64,000 nucleotides of DNA from Allorhodopirellula heiligendammensis (GCF_007860105.1 NZ_SJPU01000002.1:1849739-1913738), one strand, 5' to 3'; positions 36,927 to 47,373 are shown, counted from the stretch's first letter. Numbers and translations: made by a program. The notes: a model not told the origin generated them from the letters alone.

Positions 36927-37013
36927 GACGATTAGCGACGTTCCTTCGGACGGCGGGATTTGCTATCTTCCCAGCGTTGTGACTTCAGCCTCTTTCGTCC
37001 GCGTCGATCGTCC

Positions 37014-38387
37014 ATGCCCGCAACCACCTCCCCAAACGCCCCTGCCGTCGCCCCTGCTGCCGCCGCCACCCCAGCGAGAAAACCGGCTACCAGCGTCGTC
37101 ATTACTGGATTGGGGGTCATCAGTCCACTCGGCAACACTCCCGATGCGCTGCTCGACGGGCTTCGCAGCGGTCGTTCAGGGATCGCTGAGTTCACGCAGA
37201 TCCCCACCGGCGCGTATTGTGTCAGCCATGGAGCGGAGGCTCGTCAGTTCACCGGCGATATCCAGGATTATGGGCCGCTCGAAAAATCGATGCAACGAAC
37301 GATCAAGAAAGGCAGCAAAGTCATGTGCCGGGAGATCGAAATGGGCGTTGCCTCGGCGCAACTGGCACTGCATCATGCCGGTTTCAGTCCCGACCAATTT
37401 GACCGTGATCGTACCGGCGTGCTCTTTGGCAGCGATTACATCATGTCGCTGCCCGAGGAATACGCCGAGGGCATTGCCGCCTGTATCGAAGACGGGAAAT
37501 TTCAGTTCTCCAAGTGGGGCCAACAGGGCCTGCCCGAGGTCAATCCGCTGTGGCTGCTGAAGTACCTGCCCAATATGCCCGCCTCCCACATCGCGATTTA
37601 CAACGATCTGCGTGGTCCCAATAACTCATTGACGTTGCGGGAGGCATCGAGTTGTGCGGCAATCGCTGAGGCGACTTCCACGATCCTCCGTGGTCATGCC
37701 GATGCTCTGGTCGTCGGCGCGACCGGTTCACGTGTCCATCCGCTGCGAACGATGCATGCGTCGACCCAGGAAACATTGGCGGCTGACCGCGATGACCCGA
37801 CGGAGATGTCACGCCCGTTTGATGCAGCACGCGATGGCAGTGTGCTCGGTGAAGGAGCGGCGTCGATGCTGTTCGAATCACGCGAGCATGCTGAGGCCCG
37901 CGGAGCAGCCATCTTCGGCGAAGTGATTGGTTACGGTACCAGTGCGGCGGGTGAGTTCGCTGGCCCACGCCCCATCCAGATCGCCATTGCCAATGCCCTG
38001 CGTGCCGCTATCCGGTCCGCCCAGGCGGCTGGTCACGGTGACACCCCAGTCGGCCACGTGCATGCACATGGATTGGCCGATATCGATTTCGATCGGGACG
38101 AGGCCGCGGCGATTGTGGACGTATTCGGCGACGTCGAGTCTCAGCCGCCTGTCACGACGGCCAAGGGCCACTTTGGCAATCTCGGCGCAGGGGGTGGCAT
38201 GGTGGAAATTATCGGTAGCTTGATGTGCCTGGGCAGCAATTTGTTCGCGATTCGTAACCTCGATTCACTTGCCGCCGATTGTCCAATCCGCGCCGTCACC
38301 GACGCCAGCGTTGCTGCCGGCGATAGTTTCATTAGCGTGAACGTCACGCCTCAAGGCCAAGCTGCCGCCGTATGGATCCGTCGCTGA
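37014..38387 (+). CDS. Beta-ketoacyl synthase (KAS/FabF-like)
   Basis: 457-aa condensing enzyme of the thiolase fold, joining malonyl-ACP to an acyl chain. The catalytic set is complete: Cys214 in EASSCAAIAEAT, His352 in VHAHGLADIDFD and His386 in TAKGHFGNLGAG with Lys384. An Ala/Pro-rich tail of 25 residues precedes VVITGLGVISPLGNT. Two differences from FabF are visible: a glycine-poor HAHGLADIDFDRDE stretch replaces NAHGTSTxxND, and the sequence around Cys214 is ASSC rather than TACA. This puts it in a planctomycete-type subgroup, perhaps specialised. The ATG at 37014 was chosen over 36960 because the added residues are Arg-rich and unlike the family. No ACP gene is adjacent. Confidence 0.88.
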   Translation: MPATTSPNAPAVAPAAAATPARKPATSVVITGLGVISPLGNTPDALLDGLRSGRSGIAEFTQIPTGAYCVSHGAEARQFTGDIQDYGPLEKSMQRTIKKGSKVMCREIEMGVASAQLALHHAGFSPDQFDRDRTGVLFGSDYIMSLPEEYAEGIAACIEDGKFQFSKWGQQGLPEVNPLWLLKYLPNMPASHIAIYNDLRGPNNSLTLREASSCAAIAEATSTILRGHADALVVGATGSRVHPLRTMHASTQETLAADRDDPTEMSRPFDAARDGSVLGEGAASMLFESREHAEARGAAIFGEVIGYGTSAAGEFAGPRPIQIAIANALRAAIRSAQAAGHGDTPVGHVHAHGLADIDFDRDEAAAIVDVFGDVESQPPVTTAKGHFGNLGAGGGMVEIIGSLMCLGSNLFAIRNLDSLAADCPIRAVTDASVAAGDSFISVNVTPQGQAAAVWIRR

Positions 38388-38706
38388 GTTGACGGACCTC
38401 GCCAGTATCCGTTCCAGCCCTGTCGTTAATGTCTCTGTGAGAGTGCGTTGCCGAGGAGGCCTGCTTTCTCGACTTGCACCCCACCGGCGTTTCTTGATAA
38501 CGCTAAAGACGGAAGAGCCGCCGGGTTGCGATCCTCGTTGTACCCGCGGTTTCACGAGAAAGTTTCATGTTCGCCGAGTCCCACCGACAGGACTGGCGAG
38601 CGAAAATCTGCCTTGACTTTATGCCGTGTCGCGAAAAGGTTGCAGCACACGGAACTCATCAATGTGGTGAGCGGCAGAGGATGGAACTGCTAAGCAGGAG
38701 CAAACC
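38388..38706. other. Intergenic region
   Basis: About 320 bases between the ketoacyl synthase gene and the proline-rich protein gene. I see no gene, hairpin or repeat worth naming; it should hold the promoter of the downstream gene. Confidence 0.4.
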
Positions 38707-39783
38707 ATGCGACGGAAAAAGAACCCCAGAGCAAAAACCAAATCAAATTCAATCGGACTGTTTCAAGTCCTGTTGTTCACGACGTTTTTCTACGTTGTCA
38801 ATGGCGTCACATCGAGTCCATTGGAATCGCAATCGGTATTGGCTCAAACGACAGGCCTGCCATTTCAAGAAATTGGCAGCCCCAGCGCGGTCGATCGATA
38901 CTCCGAGCGGGGGCGGTACACTGCCACTGGATACCGCGCAGGAGCGGATGACGTTGATTTTCAGCGGCGGCCAGCGACGCCTGCGCCTGTCCGTCAGGTA
39001 TCGATGCAGTCCGGCGGGTTCAGTGCGCCTCCCCAGGGCGCTGCCGCTTCACCGCAGTTGAATCAAGTGCCGACGCAATTTGCGCCGCCGCCATTGGACA
39101 CCCCGCCTCAACTTTCTTCGCAGGGAATCGCTCTGCCTCCTGGTACGGTCCCGGCATCACCGCAGACGCTGTCACCGCCGCCGAGCGATTCCTCGCCACT
39201 GTCACCCCCAAGCCTCAGTTTCAGCGAGAGCACTCCGCCTCCCGCTTCGAGTCTGCCACCCCGGTCGCTGCCCAATCCAACACGTGATTTTACATCCGGC
39301 GAGCCGTCCTATGCGGCTCCACCGATCGCGGACTACGCGCCCGTGCCGCCCCCGCAACTGTCCAACGGCGGCTATGCCACGATGGCGGACTGTCGCTTGA
39401 TCACACCCCCAAGTTCCTACACGGCCATGAGTCCGTACGGTGGGACGTGTGGCAGTGTGGCACCGACCAACTACGCCAGCCCCTACACTCCGCCGCCTGC
39501 CCAAATCGCTGCTCCCGCTGCGATGCCGCCCATGACGGTTTCCCCGCCTGTGACGGTGTCCCCGCCTTCGACGGTGTCTTCAACGGTTACCATACCACCA
39601 CCGATGACTGTGCCACCGTCGGCAACCGTCGTCAGCCCTCCAGCTGCCGCGCCCGTGGGTAGTCTGGTCACGTTCGGCCAAGAAACACTACCCGTACAGG
39701 TTGGGCAAGGTCTGTGGGGGCAACCGGTCGCCTACGTGCCCGGCCAGCGATGTCGCAACTGGCTGAGATATCTATCGTTCTAA
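38707..39783 (+). CDS. Proline/serine-rich secreted protein
   Basis: 358 aa. After a basic start (MRRKKNPRAKTKS) comes a hydrophobic segment (about 17-34) likely to be a signal or anchor. Residues about 90-330 are low-complexity Pro/Ser/Thr/Ala, with short repeats of the form PP-x-T-V-S such as PPVTVSPPSTVS and PPMTVPPSATV near the end. The last ~35 residues are ordered and distinctive: TFGQETLPVQVGQGLWGQPV followed by a YVPGQRCRNWLRYLSF tail. GGAG lies nine bases before the ATG. Probably an envelope protein; the family was not recognised. Confidence 0.75.
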   Translation: MRRKKNPRAKTKSNSIGLFQVLLFTTFFYVVNGVTSSPLESQSVLAQTTGLPFQEIGSPSAVDRYSERGRYTATGYRAGADDVDFQRRPATPAPVRQVSMQSGGFSAPPQGAAASPQLNQVPTQFAPPPLDTPPQLSSQGIALPPGTVPASPQTLSPPPSDSSPLSPPSLSFSESTPPPASSLPPRSLPNPTRDFTSGEPSYAAPPIADYAPVPPPQLSNGGYATMADCRLITPPSSYTAMSPYGGTCGSVAPTNYASPYTPPPAQIAAPAAMPPMTVSPPVTVSPPSTVSSTVTIPPPMTVPPSATVVSPPAAAPVGSLVTFGQETLPVQVGQGLWGQPVAYVPGQRCRNWLRYLSF

Positions 39784-39938
39784 GTAAAGCGTGCGATTCA
39801 ACCCGAAATGCCGCGCTGATCCGAACCACTTTTGAGTTCAACACGACAGACACAGCATTTGCTGTGACGGTGCGCCCGCGGTATTTCCGAAATGATGAAC
39901 TGTCTCCCACCTCCCCAACTTCACGGATAGAAGATCCC

Positions 39939-40199
39939 ATGCGCACCACGTTTTCCCTGGGGATCGTTTCGTGCCTCCTGTTCTCGCTGGTCCTCACCGG
40001 ATGCCGTAGTGGATCCTGTCTGCCGCCAGCGGGATCCCTTAACCAGCAGCGAGCCGACGCAATCGTCCACGACCCGTTCCCGCTAGCAGATATCGGGCCC
40101 GATGACGACAGCGCCCGTCCATTAAGCTATCAAAAGTCTCTACCTGAGCCGGTCCGCGACCGCATCGTCGCGGATTCGATGCCGTGGCTAGGGCGATAA
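39939..40199 (+). CDS. Small lipoprotein
   Basis: 86 aa. The signal has the lipobox LTGC with Cys22 (after MRTTFSLGIVSCLLFSLV), so it should be exported and lipid-anchored. The mature part is 65 polar residues, rich in Asp, Pro and Ser (PLADIGPDDDSARPLSYQ). No known domain was recognised. The frame extends upstream to 39714 over the preceding gene's end, but the ATG at 39939 gives the lipobox signal. It is on the same strand as the proline-rich gene, 155 bases behind. Confidence 0.7.
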   Translation: MRTTFSLGIVSCLLFSLVLTGCRSGSCLPPAGSLNQQRADAIVHDPFPLADIGPDDDSARPLSYQKSLPEPVRDRIVADSMPWLGR

Positions 40200-40691
40200 C
40201 AACTGCTGGTTTGTCATCGGTTGAGATTAATCGATATCTTGAGAACCCGCCGCTGAAATCTGCTCGCCAGGCAACTGCCTGCGCGAACTGACGCCCCCGA
40301 AGTGATGGCTGGGGGATCGATTGGCGGTAGGGAAGTGGGCTGGGCTTCGCACCCCCCGTGCTTCAGCCGCCGTCCCGCGTGTAGCGTAGGGACGCCGACG
40401 GCCTCAGCGTTCGCTGAAACGGTCGTGCCAGCTGCACCGGTCGTGTCGGCGAACATCGTTCGTGCGTTATAGCGGCGCTCTGGAATCGACGCGATTCCGG
40501 GAGTGTGAACGAATTTACAGTCGCTCGAGAGCTGTTAATCTGTTTGCATTGGAGCGGTAATATCGGCTAAAACAAGTCAAATCGGCACCACATTGCGACC
40601 CAAATTACCAGGTCGTGACGTAGACTAGCGTATTGTCGCTCCTTCCTCTGCCGTTTCTGGCTCCCACCTCGGACCGATTGGAAATATTGGT
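40200..40691. other. Intergenic region
   Basis: About 490 bases with no supported gene. It contains a GC-rich stretch at 40290-40450 and a more AT-rich one at 40500-40640, the latter probably carrying the promoter of the metalloprotease gene. Confidence 0.4.
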
Positions 40692-43600
40692 ATGACCCGA
40701 ATTCGCCGGCGATTTACTCGTCTGTTCACCGCTCCCACCTTGGCCCTGATGACGGCAGTGCCTGTCATGGGGGTGCCGCTCGTTTTCTCTTCGACGGTAG
40801 CTGCCGCTGATTTGCCCGCATTTTCGAAGGTTTCTGAGGGGTTCGAGAAGGTCGAAGTGTCCGATCAACAGTCCGATAAGGGGCTGTTCACGATTTGGAA
40901 ACGCGATAAAGACTCTGCCGTCATTGGGGAATTACCCAAAAATTTCAAGGGGAAGAGCTATTTCGTCGCCCTCACGCTTAGCAGTGGCGACCGCTACGCC
41001 GGGCTACAGTCGGGCGACTGGGTGGTGCAGTGGCGACAGTACGACGACCGCATCGCGCTGATTGTGCCCAATCTCAATATTCGTGCTACCGGCGATGCAG
41101 AATCCAAGGCGTCGGTGAAGCGGCTGTTCACGGACACCGTCCTGTTAGACGTGCCGATTCTCGCCACTGGGCCTAGCGGGGGGCCCGTGATTGACATGGA
41201 CAGTTTGTTGATCGGCAATGCTACCAAATTTTTTGGCGGAGCGGTCCGGGTTTCGAACTCGCGACTTTACTCGATCGAATCCTGCAAGGTTTTTCCTGAA
41301 AACGTCGAACTCGCTTTCGAGGTCGTCGGCAATGGTGGTTTGTTGCAGACGCTGCATTACTCGTTCAGCGAAGTGCCCAACAGCTCGTCAGGATTCAAGT
41401 CGCGTAAGGCTGACGAGCGAGTTGGCTTCTTCACGACCTCGTTTTCGGACCTGAGCGTCTATGAGGATGAAGAGACTCGGGTGCGATATATCAACCGTTG
41501 GAACCTGGAAAAACGCGATCCGAAACTCAAGCTCAGCCCCCCCAAGGAACCGATTCGGTTCTACGTCGAATACACCACACCGGTCCGATATCGTCGCTGG
41601 ATCAAGGCGGGGATTGACTATTGGAATAAAGCGTTCGAGAAGGTGGGAATCGTGGACGCGATCGTGGTGGAGTACCAGGATGCGGTCAGCAAGATTCACA
41701 TGGAAAAGGACCCCGAAGACGTCCGCTACAACTTCGTTCGTTGGCTCAACAACGACGTTGGCACCGCCATCGGCCCTAGTCGGGTGCATCCCGAGACTGG
41801 GCAGATTCTTGATGCGGACATCATTCTTACCGATGGTTGGATTCGGCACTTTAATTTCAATTATGCCGATCTGATGCCCAACTTGGCGATGGAGGGCGTC
41901 AGCGCTGAAACGCTGGCGTGGCTCGGAACGCGGCCCAGCTGGGATCCACGGGTCCGCATGGGGGCTCCTGAAGACGTGCACTCGCTGCGGGCGAAGTATG
42001 CCCGTCAAGCCGCTGGTCCGATGGCAGGTTACAAAATGGCACAGGCCGATCCAGCGATGCTTGGCGATCAGGAGTACGATGGCCTGATCGGTCACGTCAG
42101 CCAGAAAAATGGGATGTGCATGGCCGCAACCGGTCGTAGCATGGATCTCGCGCTCGCCCGCATGGACTGGGCGTTGTCACTGCATGCCGATACCGAAGCG
42201 GAACAAGAAAAGAAGAAGGAAGAGGAGCAGAAGAAGCAGGAAGAGGAAGAAGCCGCCAAGAACGCAAAGGCTGACGATGGCGACGATGCTACCGACTCCG
42301 CCAAGTCCGATGACAAAGATGACACTGAGTCCGATGAGGATAAGGACGGCGAGAAATCACTCGATAAGAAATCTGTCGAAGAGACCGTCAAGAAAGACGA
42401 AGATGAAATGCTCGACGGTATGCCAGAATGGTTCGTCGGTCCGTTGCTGGCCGATCTTGTTGCTCACGAAGTGGGCCATACGCTCGGCCTGCGGCACAAC
42501 TTCAAAGCCTCTGCCTTGCGAACGTTGGAGGAAATCAATAGCCAAGAGGTCAAAGGCAATTTGCCGTTTGCCTCTTCGGTAATGGATTACAACCCTATCA
42601 ACTACCGATACGATGTGGGAGATGTCCAAGGCGACTACACCATGATCGACATTGGTCCTTACGACTATTGGGCGATCGAGTATGGCTACACGATGAAGGA
42701 GTCGGACCTAGAGAAGATTCTCAAACGCTGCTCCGAGCCCGAACTGCAGTACGCAACGGACGAGGACACCAGCGGCCCTGACCCCTACGCTCGCCGTTAT
42801 GACTTTGCCAAAGATCCACTGGCTCATGCCGATGAGCAGATGAAGCTCGTCAAATTGTATCGCGGTCGATTGCTCGATAAGTTCGTCAAAGATGGCGATA
42901 GTTGGGCCAAAGCTCGTCGAGGCTACGAACTAACGCTCGGACTGCAGATGCGTGCGGTCAGCATGATGGCCAATTGGGTCGGTGGCGCGTTCGTCAATCG
43001 TGACAAAAAGGGTGACCCGGGCAACCGAGTTCCCGTGGAAGTGGTTCCCGCCAAGGATCAGCGTGACGCGCTCAAGTTCGTGATCGAAACGACCTTCCGC
43101 GACGAGGCGTACGGTCTCACTCCCGAGATCCTCGAACGTCTTGGCGTGGATAAATGGATCGATGGAGGACGCAGCTCCGGAATGTCTGCGGAAGCCACCT
43201 GGCCGATCCATGATCGCGTGCTCGACATGCAGGCATCGGCTCTGACGCTATTGATGAATCCCACGACGCTACGCCGAGTCTATGATAACGAGATGCGTTT
43301 GCGATCGGAAACCGACGCGTTGACGTTGCCGGAATTACTCAGCAGTATCACTTCATCGGTGTGGACGGAGCTCGAACAACCCTGCCCAGAAGGTCGCAAT
43401 GACCGTAACCCAATGATCACGTCATTGCGGCGCAACTTGCAACGCGAGCACCTGCAGCGGCTGGTTGACCTCATCCTGGAGGACGCCCCCAGCACAGCGG
43501 CCTACAGCCCGATCACGAATCTTGCCCGCATGGAACTGCGTGCTCTGGCGGCGTCGATGGAATCGACGATGAAGAAATGTGAAGGCAAGATGGACGCCTA

Positions 43601-43736
43601 CACGCTCGCCCACCTGACCGAGAGCAAGGAGCGGATTACTCGGGCTCTTGAAGCTGGTTACACTTATGGTGGCAAACAGCAGGGAGCAGGAATGTTGATG
43701 CTCCTCATGGGGCGAGAAGCTGAAACGGGTAACTGA
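40692..43736 (+). CDS. Zinc-dependent metalloprotease (DUF5117/DUF4953, metzincin type)
   Basis: 1014 aa, exported (signal peptide up to about residue 38, VAAA). The N-terminal DUF5117/DUF5118-like region begins LPAFSKVSEGFEKVEV. The catalytic zinc motif is HEVGHTLGLRHN: His592, Glu593, His596 and His602, followed by SVMDYNP, a Met-turn-like element. Upstream lies WNKAFEKVGI, usual in this family. Directly before the zinc helix is a run of Lys, Glu and Asp (about residues 502-572) not expected in the family core. The C-terminal third is helical. It is likely a periplasmic or outer-surface peptidase. The substrate is unknown. A strong terminator lies 135 bases downstream. Confidence 0.9.
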   Translation: MTRIRRRFTRLFTAPTLALMTAVPVMGVPLVFSSTVAAADLPAFSKVSEGFEKVEVSDQQSDKGLFTIWKRDKDSAVIGELPKNFKGKSYFVALTLSSGDRYAGLQSGDWVVQWRQYDDRIALIVPNLNIRATGDAESKASVKRLFTDTVLLDVPILATGPSGGPVIDMDSLLIGNATKFFGGAVRVSNSRLYSIESCKVFPENVELAFEVVGNGGLLQTLHYSFSEVPNSSSGFKSRKADERVGFFTTSFSDLSVYEDEETRVRYINRWNLEKRDPKLKLSPPKEPIRFYVEYTTPVRYRRWIKAGIDYWNKAFEKVGIVDAIVVEYQDAVSKIHMEKDPEDVRYNFVRWLNNDVGTAIGPSRVHPETGQILDADIILTDGWIRHFNFNYADLMPNLAMEGVSAETLAWLGTRPSWDPRVRMGAPEDVHSLRAKYARQAAGPMAGYKMAQADPAMLGDQEYDGLIGHVSQKNGMCMAATGRSMDLALARMDWALSLHADTEAEQEKKKEEEQKKQEEEEAAKNAKADDGDDATDSAKSDDKDDTESDEDKDGEKSLDKKSVEETVKKDEDEMLDGMPEWFVGPLLADLVAHEVGHTLGLRHNFKASALRTLEEINSQEVKGNLPFASSVMDYNPINYRYDVGDVQGDYTMIDIGPYDYWAIEYGYTMKESDLEKILKRCSEPELQYATDEDTSGPDPYARRYDFAKDPLAHADEQMKLVKLYRGRLLDKFVKDGDSWAKARRGYELTLGLQMRAVSMMANWVGGAFVNRDKKGDPGNRVPVEVVPAKDQRDALKFVIETTFRDEAYGLTPEILERLGVDKWIDGGRSSGMSAEATWPIHDRVLDMQASALTLLMNPTTLRRVYDNEMRLRSETDALTLPELLSSITSSVWTELEQPCPEGRNDRNPMITSLRRNLQREHLQRLVDLILEDAPSTAAYSPITNLARMELRALAASMESTMKKCEGKMDAYTLAHLTESKERITRALEAGYTYGGKQQGAGMLMLLMGREAETGN

Positions 43737-44146
43737 TCCAGATTTTCCCCGATCAGGCTTGGCCGAGAGTGCTCAGGCATTTCGGCCCGATTCTGAACGT
43801 GCCTCTGTCGGTGGTATTATCCACCGCCGGAGGTGGAATCGATTCACAAACTCGTACCGACCGATCGCACGCACCGCTGGTTAAACAGCGGTGCTTTTTT
43901 GTTACTGCGTCCTGCGACGATTGACATTTGGTTGAGCACTTCCGTGCGTGAATCGCGGACCCCAGCGTAGCGAGTCATTCGTTGTTCTTGCTCATAAGTG
44001 GAGGGGACATGCCCAATCACTTCTGTAAACGCCCGCTCCGGCGGGTGCAAATATTCGTCTTGCCCCCCATCGTGGATTTCGCTAGTTTCCCTCCACCAAC
44101 TGCACCGAAGCCGTTGGTTTTGCCACTTTCGACAGGGATGGATTCC
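43737..44146. other. Intergenic region before the polysaccharide locus
   Basis: About 410 bases between the metalloprotease gene and rfbF. It contains the terminator at 43871-43900 and probably the promoter of the polysaccharide genes. A frame that extends the rfbF gene upstream to 43982 exists but its residues are Pro-rich and unlike the family. Confidence 0.5.
43871..43900 (+). terminator. Rho-independent terminator
   Basis: A perfect 9-bp stem GCACCGCTG / CAGCGGTGC with loop GTTAAA, followed by six T. It ends transcription from the metalloprotease gene and insulates the polysaccharide locus. It reads only on the plus strand, as no T-run lies on the other side. Confidence 0.93.
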
Positions 44147-44968
44147 ATGCAAGTTGTACTCCTTGCAGGCGGACTTGGGACTCGACTCCAAGAAGAGACG
44201 ACAGCGCGCCCTAAACCCATGGTTGAAATCGGCGGTCGGCCGATCCTCTGGCATATCATGAAAAGCTTTGCCCGCTATGGGCATGATGACTTTATCGTCG
44301 CATGTGGCTACATGGGCGACTTTATCAAGAAGTACTTTCTCGATCAGTACAACCTCAGTGGTGATTTGAAGATTGACTTCGGTCGCGACATGATGCAGCG
44401 ATCAGAAGCTGATGTGGAGTCGTGGTCTGTGAATTTGGTGGATACCGGGTTGCATACCATGACGGGGGGGCGGTTGCTGCGTTTGCAGGACAAGCTTCGC
44501 CGCGAGACCTTCATGCTGACCTACGGCGACGGGGTGAGTGATGTGAATATCAATGAATTGCTAGCATTTCATCGCCAGCAAGGCCGACTCGCGACAGTGA
44601 CCGCTGTACGGCCTCCTGCCCGCTTCGGCGGCCTGATCATGAATGGCGATATCGTGGAGCATTTCACCGAGAAACCCGTTGCCGGCGAGGGCTGGATCAA
44701 TGGCGGATTTCTGGTGTTTGAGCCTGAAATTTTCGACTACTTGAAAAGCGACCAATGCAGCCTCGAGGCGAATGGTCTCGAACAGGTTGCCGCTGCCGGA
44801 CAACTCGCTGCGTTCCGACACGACGGCTTTTGGCAATGCATGGACACCCTACGCGACAAGCATTATCTACAACGACTATGGGACTCCGGTGAAGCTCCCT
44901 GGATCAATGCAGCCGAAGAACATCACTCGCGTTTGCGAGTGATGCCGGTTCGTCGATCGGCCGCCTAA
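44147..44968 (+). CDS. rfbF: Glucose-1-phosphate cytidylyltransferase
   Basis: 273 aa. The nucleotidyltransferase signature is at the N-terminus: [14 protein letters not shown] then [19 protein letters not shown]. Family blocks follow: [46 protein letters not shown] and [11 protein letters not shown]. The enzyme makes CDP-glucose from glucose-1-phosphate and CTP, the entry to CDP-6-deoxysugars. It is followed by rfbG at 116 bases. The start is the ATG at 44147, with CAGGG ten bases upstream; an ATG at 44138 also fits. Confidence 0.93.
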   Translation: MQVVLLAGGLGTRLQEETTARPKPMVEIGGRPILWHIMKSFARYGHDDFIVACGYMGDFIKKYFLDQYNLSGDLKIDFGRDMMQRSEADVESWSVNLVDTGLHTMTGGRLLRLQDKLRRETFMLTYGDGVSDVNINELLAFHRQQGRLATVTAVRPPARFGGLIMNGDIVEHFTEKPVAGEGWINGGFLVFEPEIFDYLKSDQCSLEANGLEQVAAAGQLAAFRHDGFWQCMDTLRDKHYLQRLWDSGEAPWINAAEEHHSRLRVMPVRRSAA

Positions 44969-45084
44969 CAGGTATCGGCGATATTTTCGATTGTTTCGCA
45001 TCATCTTCCCACCATTCCTCTCGTTGCCACTGGGGCTCTCGAAACCAGTGTCCGCGACACTCCTCCACTAACGAACTCTCCGCA

Positions 45085-46167
45085 ATGGACTGCAAACTCG
45101 AAGACACTAATTCGTTTGATTCCAATTTCTGGCAGGATCGTCGTGTGCTCGTCACCGGGGGCACGGGGTTGGTGGGTGGATGGCTGATCAAACGCCTGCT
45201 CGCGGCGCAGGCCGATGTCGTCTGCTTGATCCGCGACTGGACGCCACAAGCGGAGATCGTTCAAAACGGATCGCTTGATCAAGTGACAGTCGTTCGCGGA
45301 GATATCTGCGATCAACAGTGCCTCGAGCGAGTTTTGGGTGAGCACGAAATCGAAACCGTCATGCATTTGGCGGCACAAACGATCGTTGGTATCGCGAATC
45401 GTAACCCGGTCTCCACCTTCGAAGCTAACATTGGTGGCACGTGGAAACTGCTCGAAGCCTGTCGGCGATCGCCGTTAGTGAAGCAGATCGTGATGGCCTC
45501 GTCGGATAAAGCCTACGGGGACGCCAAGGTTCTACCTTACACCGAAGAAACGCCATTGGCGGGGATGCATCCCTACGACGTCAGCAAGTCTTGTGGCGAT
45601 CTGATCGCTCAAACTTACGCGAATACCTATGGCAGTTCGGTCTGCATCACCCGATGTGGCAACTTCTACGGCGGTGGTGACTTGAATTGGAATCGAATCA
45701 TCCCTGGCACGATTCGGAGTGCCCTGCGGGGTGAAGCCCCAGTCATTCGTTCAGATGGTTCGTTCGTACGGGACTATTTCTATGTCGAGGATGGCGCGGC
45801 CGCATACATGCATTTGGCCGAGCAGATGGCCATGCATCCCGAGCTCGCAGGTGAAGCATTCAATCTCTCGACTGAGATCCAAGTATCCGTACTTGATGTC
45901 GTGCAGAAGGTGCTCGACGGACTCGATAGTGATTTGCAACCCGTTGTGTTGGGGCAGGCCTCCCATGAGATCAAGCATCAATATCTCGACGCTGCCAAAG
46001 CACGCGACGTGCTGAACTGGCGACCGCTATTTACTTTTGAACAAGGTTTACAGAGAACGATCCAATGGTACTCCAACTTTTTCAACCAGAGCACAGCGAC
46101 GCCAATAGCAGCGACACCGAAAGCACCACCGCAACCTGCTGCCGCAGTTGTGGGCAAGGTCGCCTGA
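45085..46167 (+). CDS. rfbG: CDP-glucose 4,6-dehydratase
   Basis: 360-aa extended short-chain dehydrogenase. NAD motif GGTGLVGGW (25-33), SSDKAYG (139-145) with the family-specific Lys, and catalytic Tyr164/Lys168 in PYDVSKSC. It converts CDP-glucose to CDP-4-keto-6-deoxyglucose. It lies directly after rfbF, which supports the CDP assignment over an ordinary dTDP-glucose dehydratase. Its 3-prime end overlaps the next gene by 103 bases. Confidence 0.9.
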   Translation: MDCKLEDTNSFDSNFWQDRRVLVTGGTGLVGGWLIKRLLAAQADVVCLIRDWTPQAEIVQNGSLDQVTVVRGDICDQQCLERVLGEHEIETVMHLAAQTIVGIANRNPVSTFEANIGGTWKLLEACRRSPLVKQIVMASSDKAYGDAKVLPYTEETPLAGMHPYDVSKSCGDLIAQTYANTYGSSVCITRCGNFYGGGDLNWNRIIPGTIRSALRGEAPVIRSDGSFVRDYFYVEDGAAAYMHLAEQMAMHPELAGEAFNLSTEIQVSVLDVVQKVLDGLDSDLQPVVLGQASHEIKHQYLDAAKARDVLNWRPLFTFEQGLQRTIQWYSNFFNQSTATPIAATPKAPPQPAAAVVGKVA

Positions 46168-47351
46168 AACCCGTTCTTTCACTCGGAAGTACACCACTCG
46201 CCAACGCCTTGCTCGCGGAGGCAGACCTGTCGAAACCAGAGAAAAAGTGGCCCCTTGATCTGGTTCGCTGCGAGGATTGCTCGTTGGTTCAAATTACCGA
46301 GACGGTGCCTCCGGAGAGTCTATTCAGTGACTATGCCTATTTTTCGTCGTTCTCGGACACGATGGTCGCTCACGCTAAAACCGTCGCTATGCGGTTGATC
46401 GAGGAACGCGAGCTGGACCAGAACAGCCTGGCAATTGAGGTGGCTAGTAACGACGGATACCTCTTGCAGTGGTACCATCAAGCTGGCATTCCAGTGCTCG
46501 GAATTGAACCTGCCAAGAACATTGCAGAGGTCGCTATTCGGGATCGCGGCGTCGACACGATATCGGAGTTTTTTGGAAGCGAAATTGCCACCCGCCTGGC
46601 CGGTGAAGGTAAACAGGCAGATGTGATTCACGCCAATAATGTGCTCGCGCACGTGGCGGATCTCAATGGTGTCGTCGCTGGGTTCGCAACCCTGCTCAAA
46701 GAACATGGACGCGTTATTGTCGAAGCTCCCTACCTGGGGGCTCTCATTGATCACGCTGAATTCGACACCATCTACCATGAGCATCTCTGCTATTTCTCGC
46801 TGACCGCACTCACACAACTCTTCGCCAAACACGGTTTGGAGATTGTGAATGTTGAGCAACTCGCGATCCATGGCGGCTCGCTGCGTATCTTCGCCGCACA
46901 CGCTGGCACAGCCAAGGTCGAAACTGCTGTCAATGACCTGCTGGCGGAAGAGGCCGGCTGGGTATTTGATGAGTCCCACCACGTGCAATTCGCTCGACGT
47001 GTTGAAACCCTCCGGAAATCGTTGGTCGAGTGTCTGTCAACGCTCAAGAATGAGGGCAAACGCATCGTGGTGTACGGTGCTTCAGCAAAGGGCAGCACAC
47101 TCCTGAACTACTTCGGCATCGGTCGCGATTTGATCGACTACGTGGTCGATCGGAGCACCGTCAAGCAGGGCCGCTACACGCCAGGCACGCATCTGGCAAT
47201 CCACGCTCCCGAGCGATTGGTGGTCGACCAACCTGACTACTGCCTATTGCTGACATGGAACTTTTCAGAAGAAATCATGAAGCAACAGCAGCTCTATCGT
47301 GAACGTGGCGGAAAATTCATCATCCCCATTCCAGAAGTCCATGTTGCCTGA
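46065..47351 (+). CDS. Sugar C-methyltransferase (SAM-dependent, zinc-binding N-terminus)
   Basis: 428 aa. Three modules are readable: a zinc-binding N-terminus (C26xxC29 and C69xxC72, in CRSCGQG and CEDC), a central SAM domain with [12 protein letters not shown] (motif I) and [12 protein letters not shown], and a C-terminal C-methyltransferase domain with [14 protein letters not shown]. The family (TylCIII/TcaB9 type) adds a methyl carbon to 4-keto-sugars; the YHEHL motif provides the His/Glu dyad. The start lies 103 bases inside rfbG, because the first zinc cysteines must be included. By context it should act on a CDP-4-keto-6-deoxysugar to give a branched sugar. Confidence 0.9.
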   Translation: MVLQLFQPEHSDANSSDTESTTATCCRSCGQGRLKPVLSLGSTPLANALLAEADLSKPEKKWPLDLVRCEDCSLVQITETVPPESLFSDYAYFSSFSDTMVAHAKTVAMRLIEERELDQNSLAIEVASNDGYLLQWYHQAGIPVLGIEPAKNIAEVAIRDRGVDTISEFFGSEIATRLAGEGKQADVIHANNVLAHVADLNGVVAGFATLLKEHGRVIVEAPYLGALIDHAEFDTIYHEHLCYFSLTALTQLFAKHGLEIVNVEQLAIHGGSLRIFAAHAGTAKVETAVNDLLAEEAGWVFDESHHVQFARRVETLRKSLVECLSTLKNEGKRIVVYGASAKGSTLLNYFGIGRDLIDYVVDRSTVKQGRYTPGTHLAIHAPERLVVDQPDYCLLLTWNFSEEIMKQQQLYRERGGKFIIPIPEVHVA

Positions 47352-47373
47352 TGGCCTCGCCTGAGTAACGATT

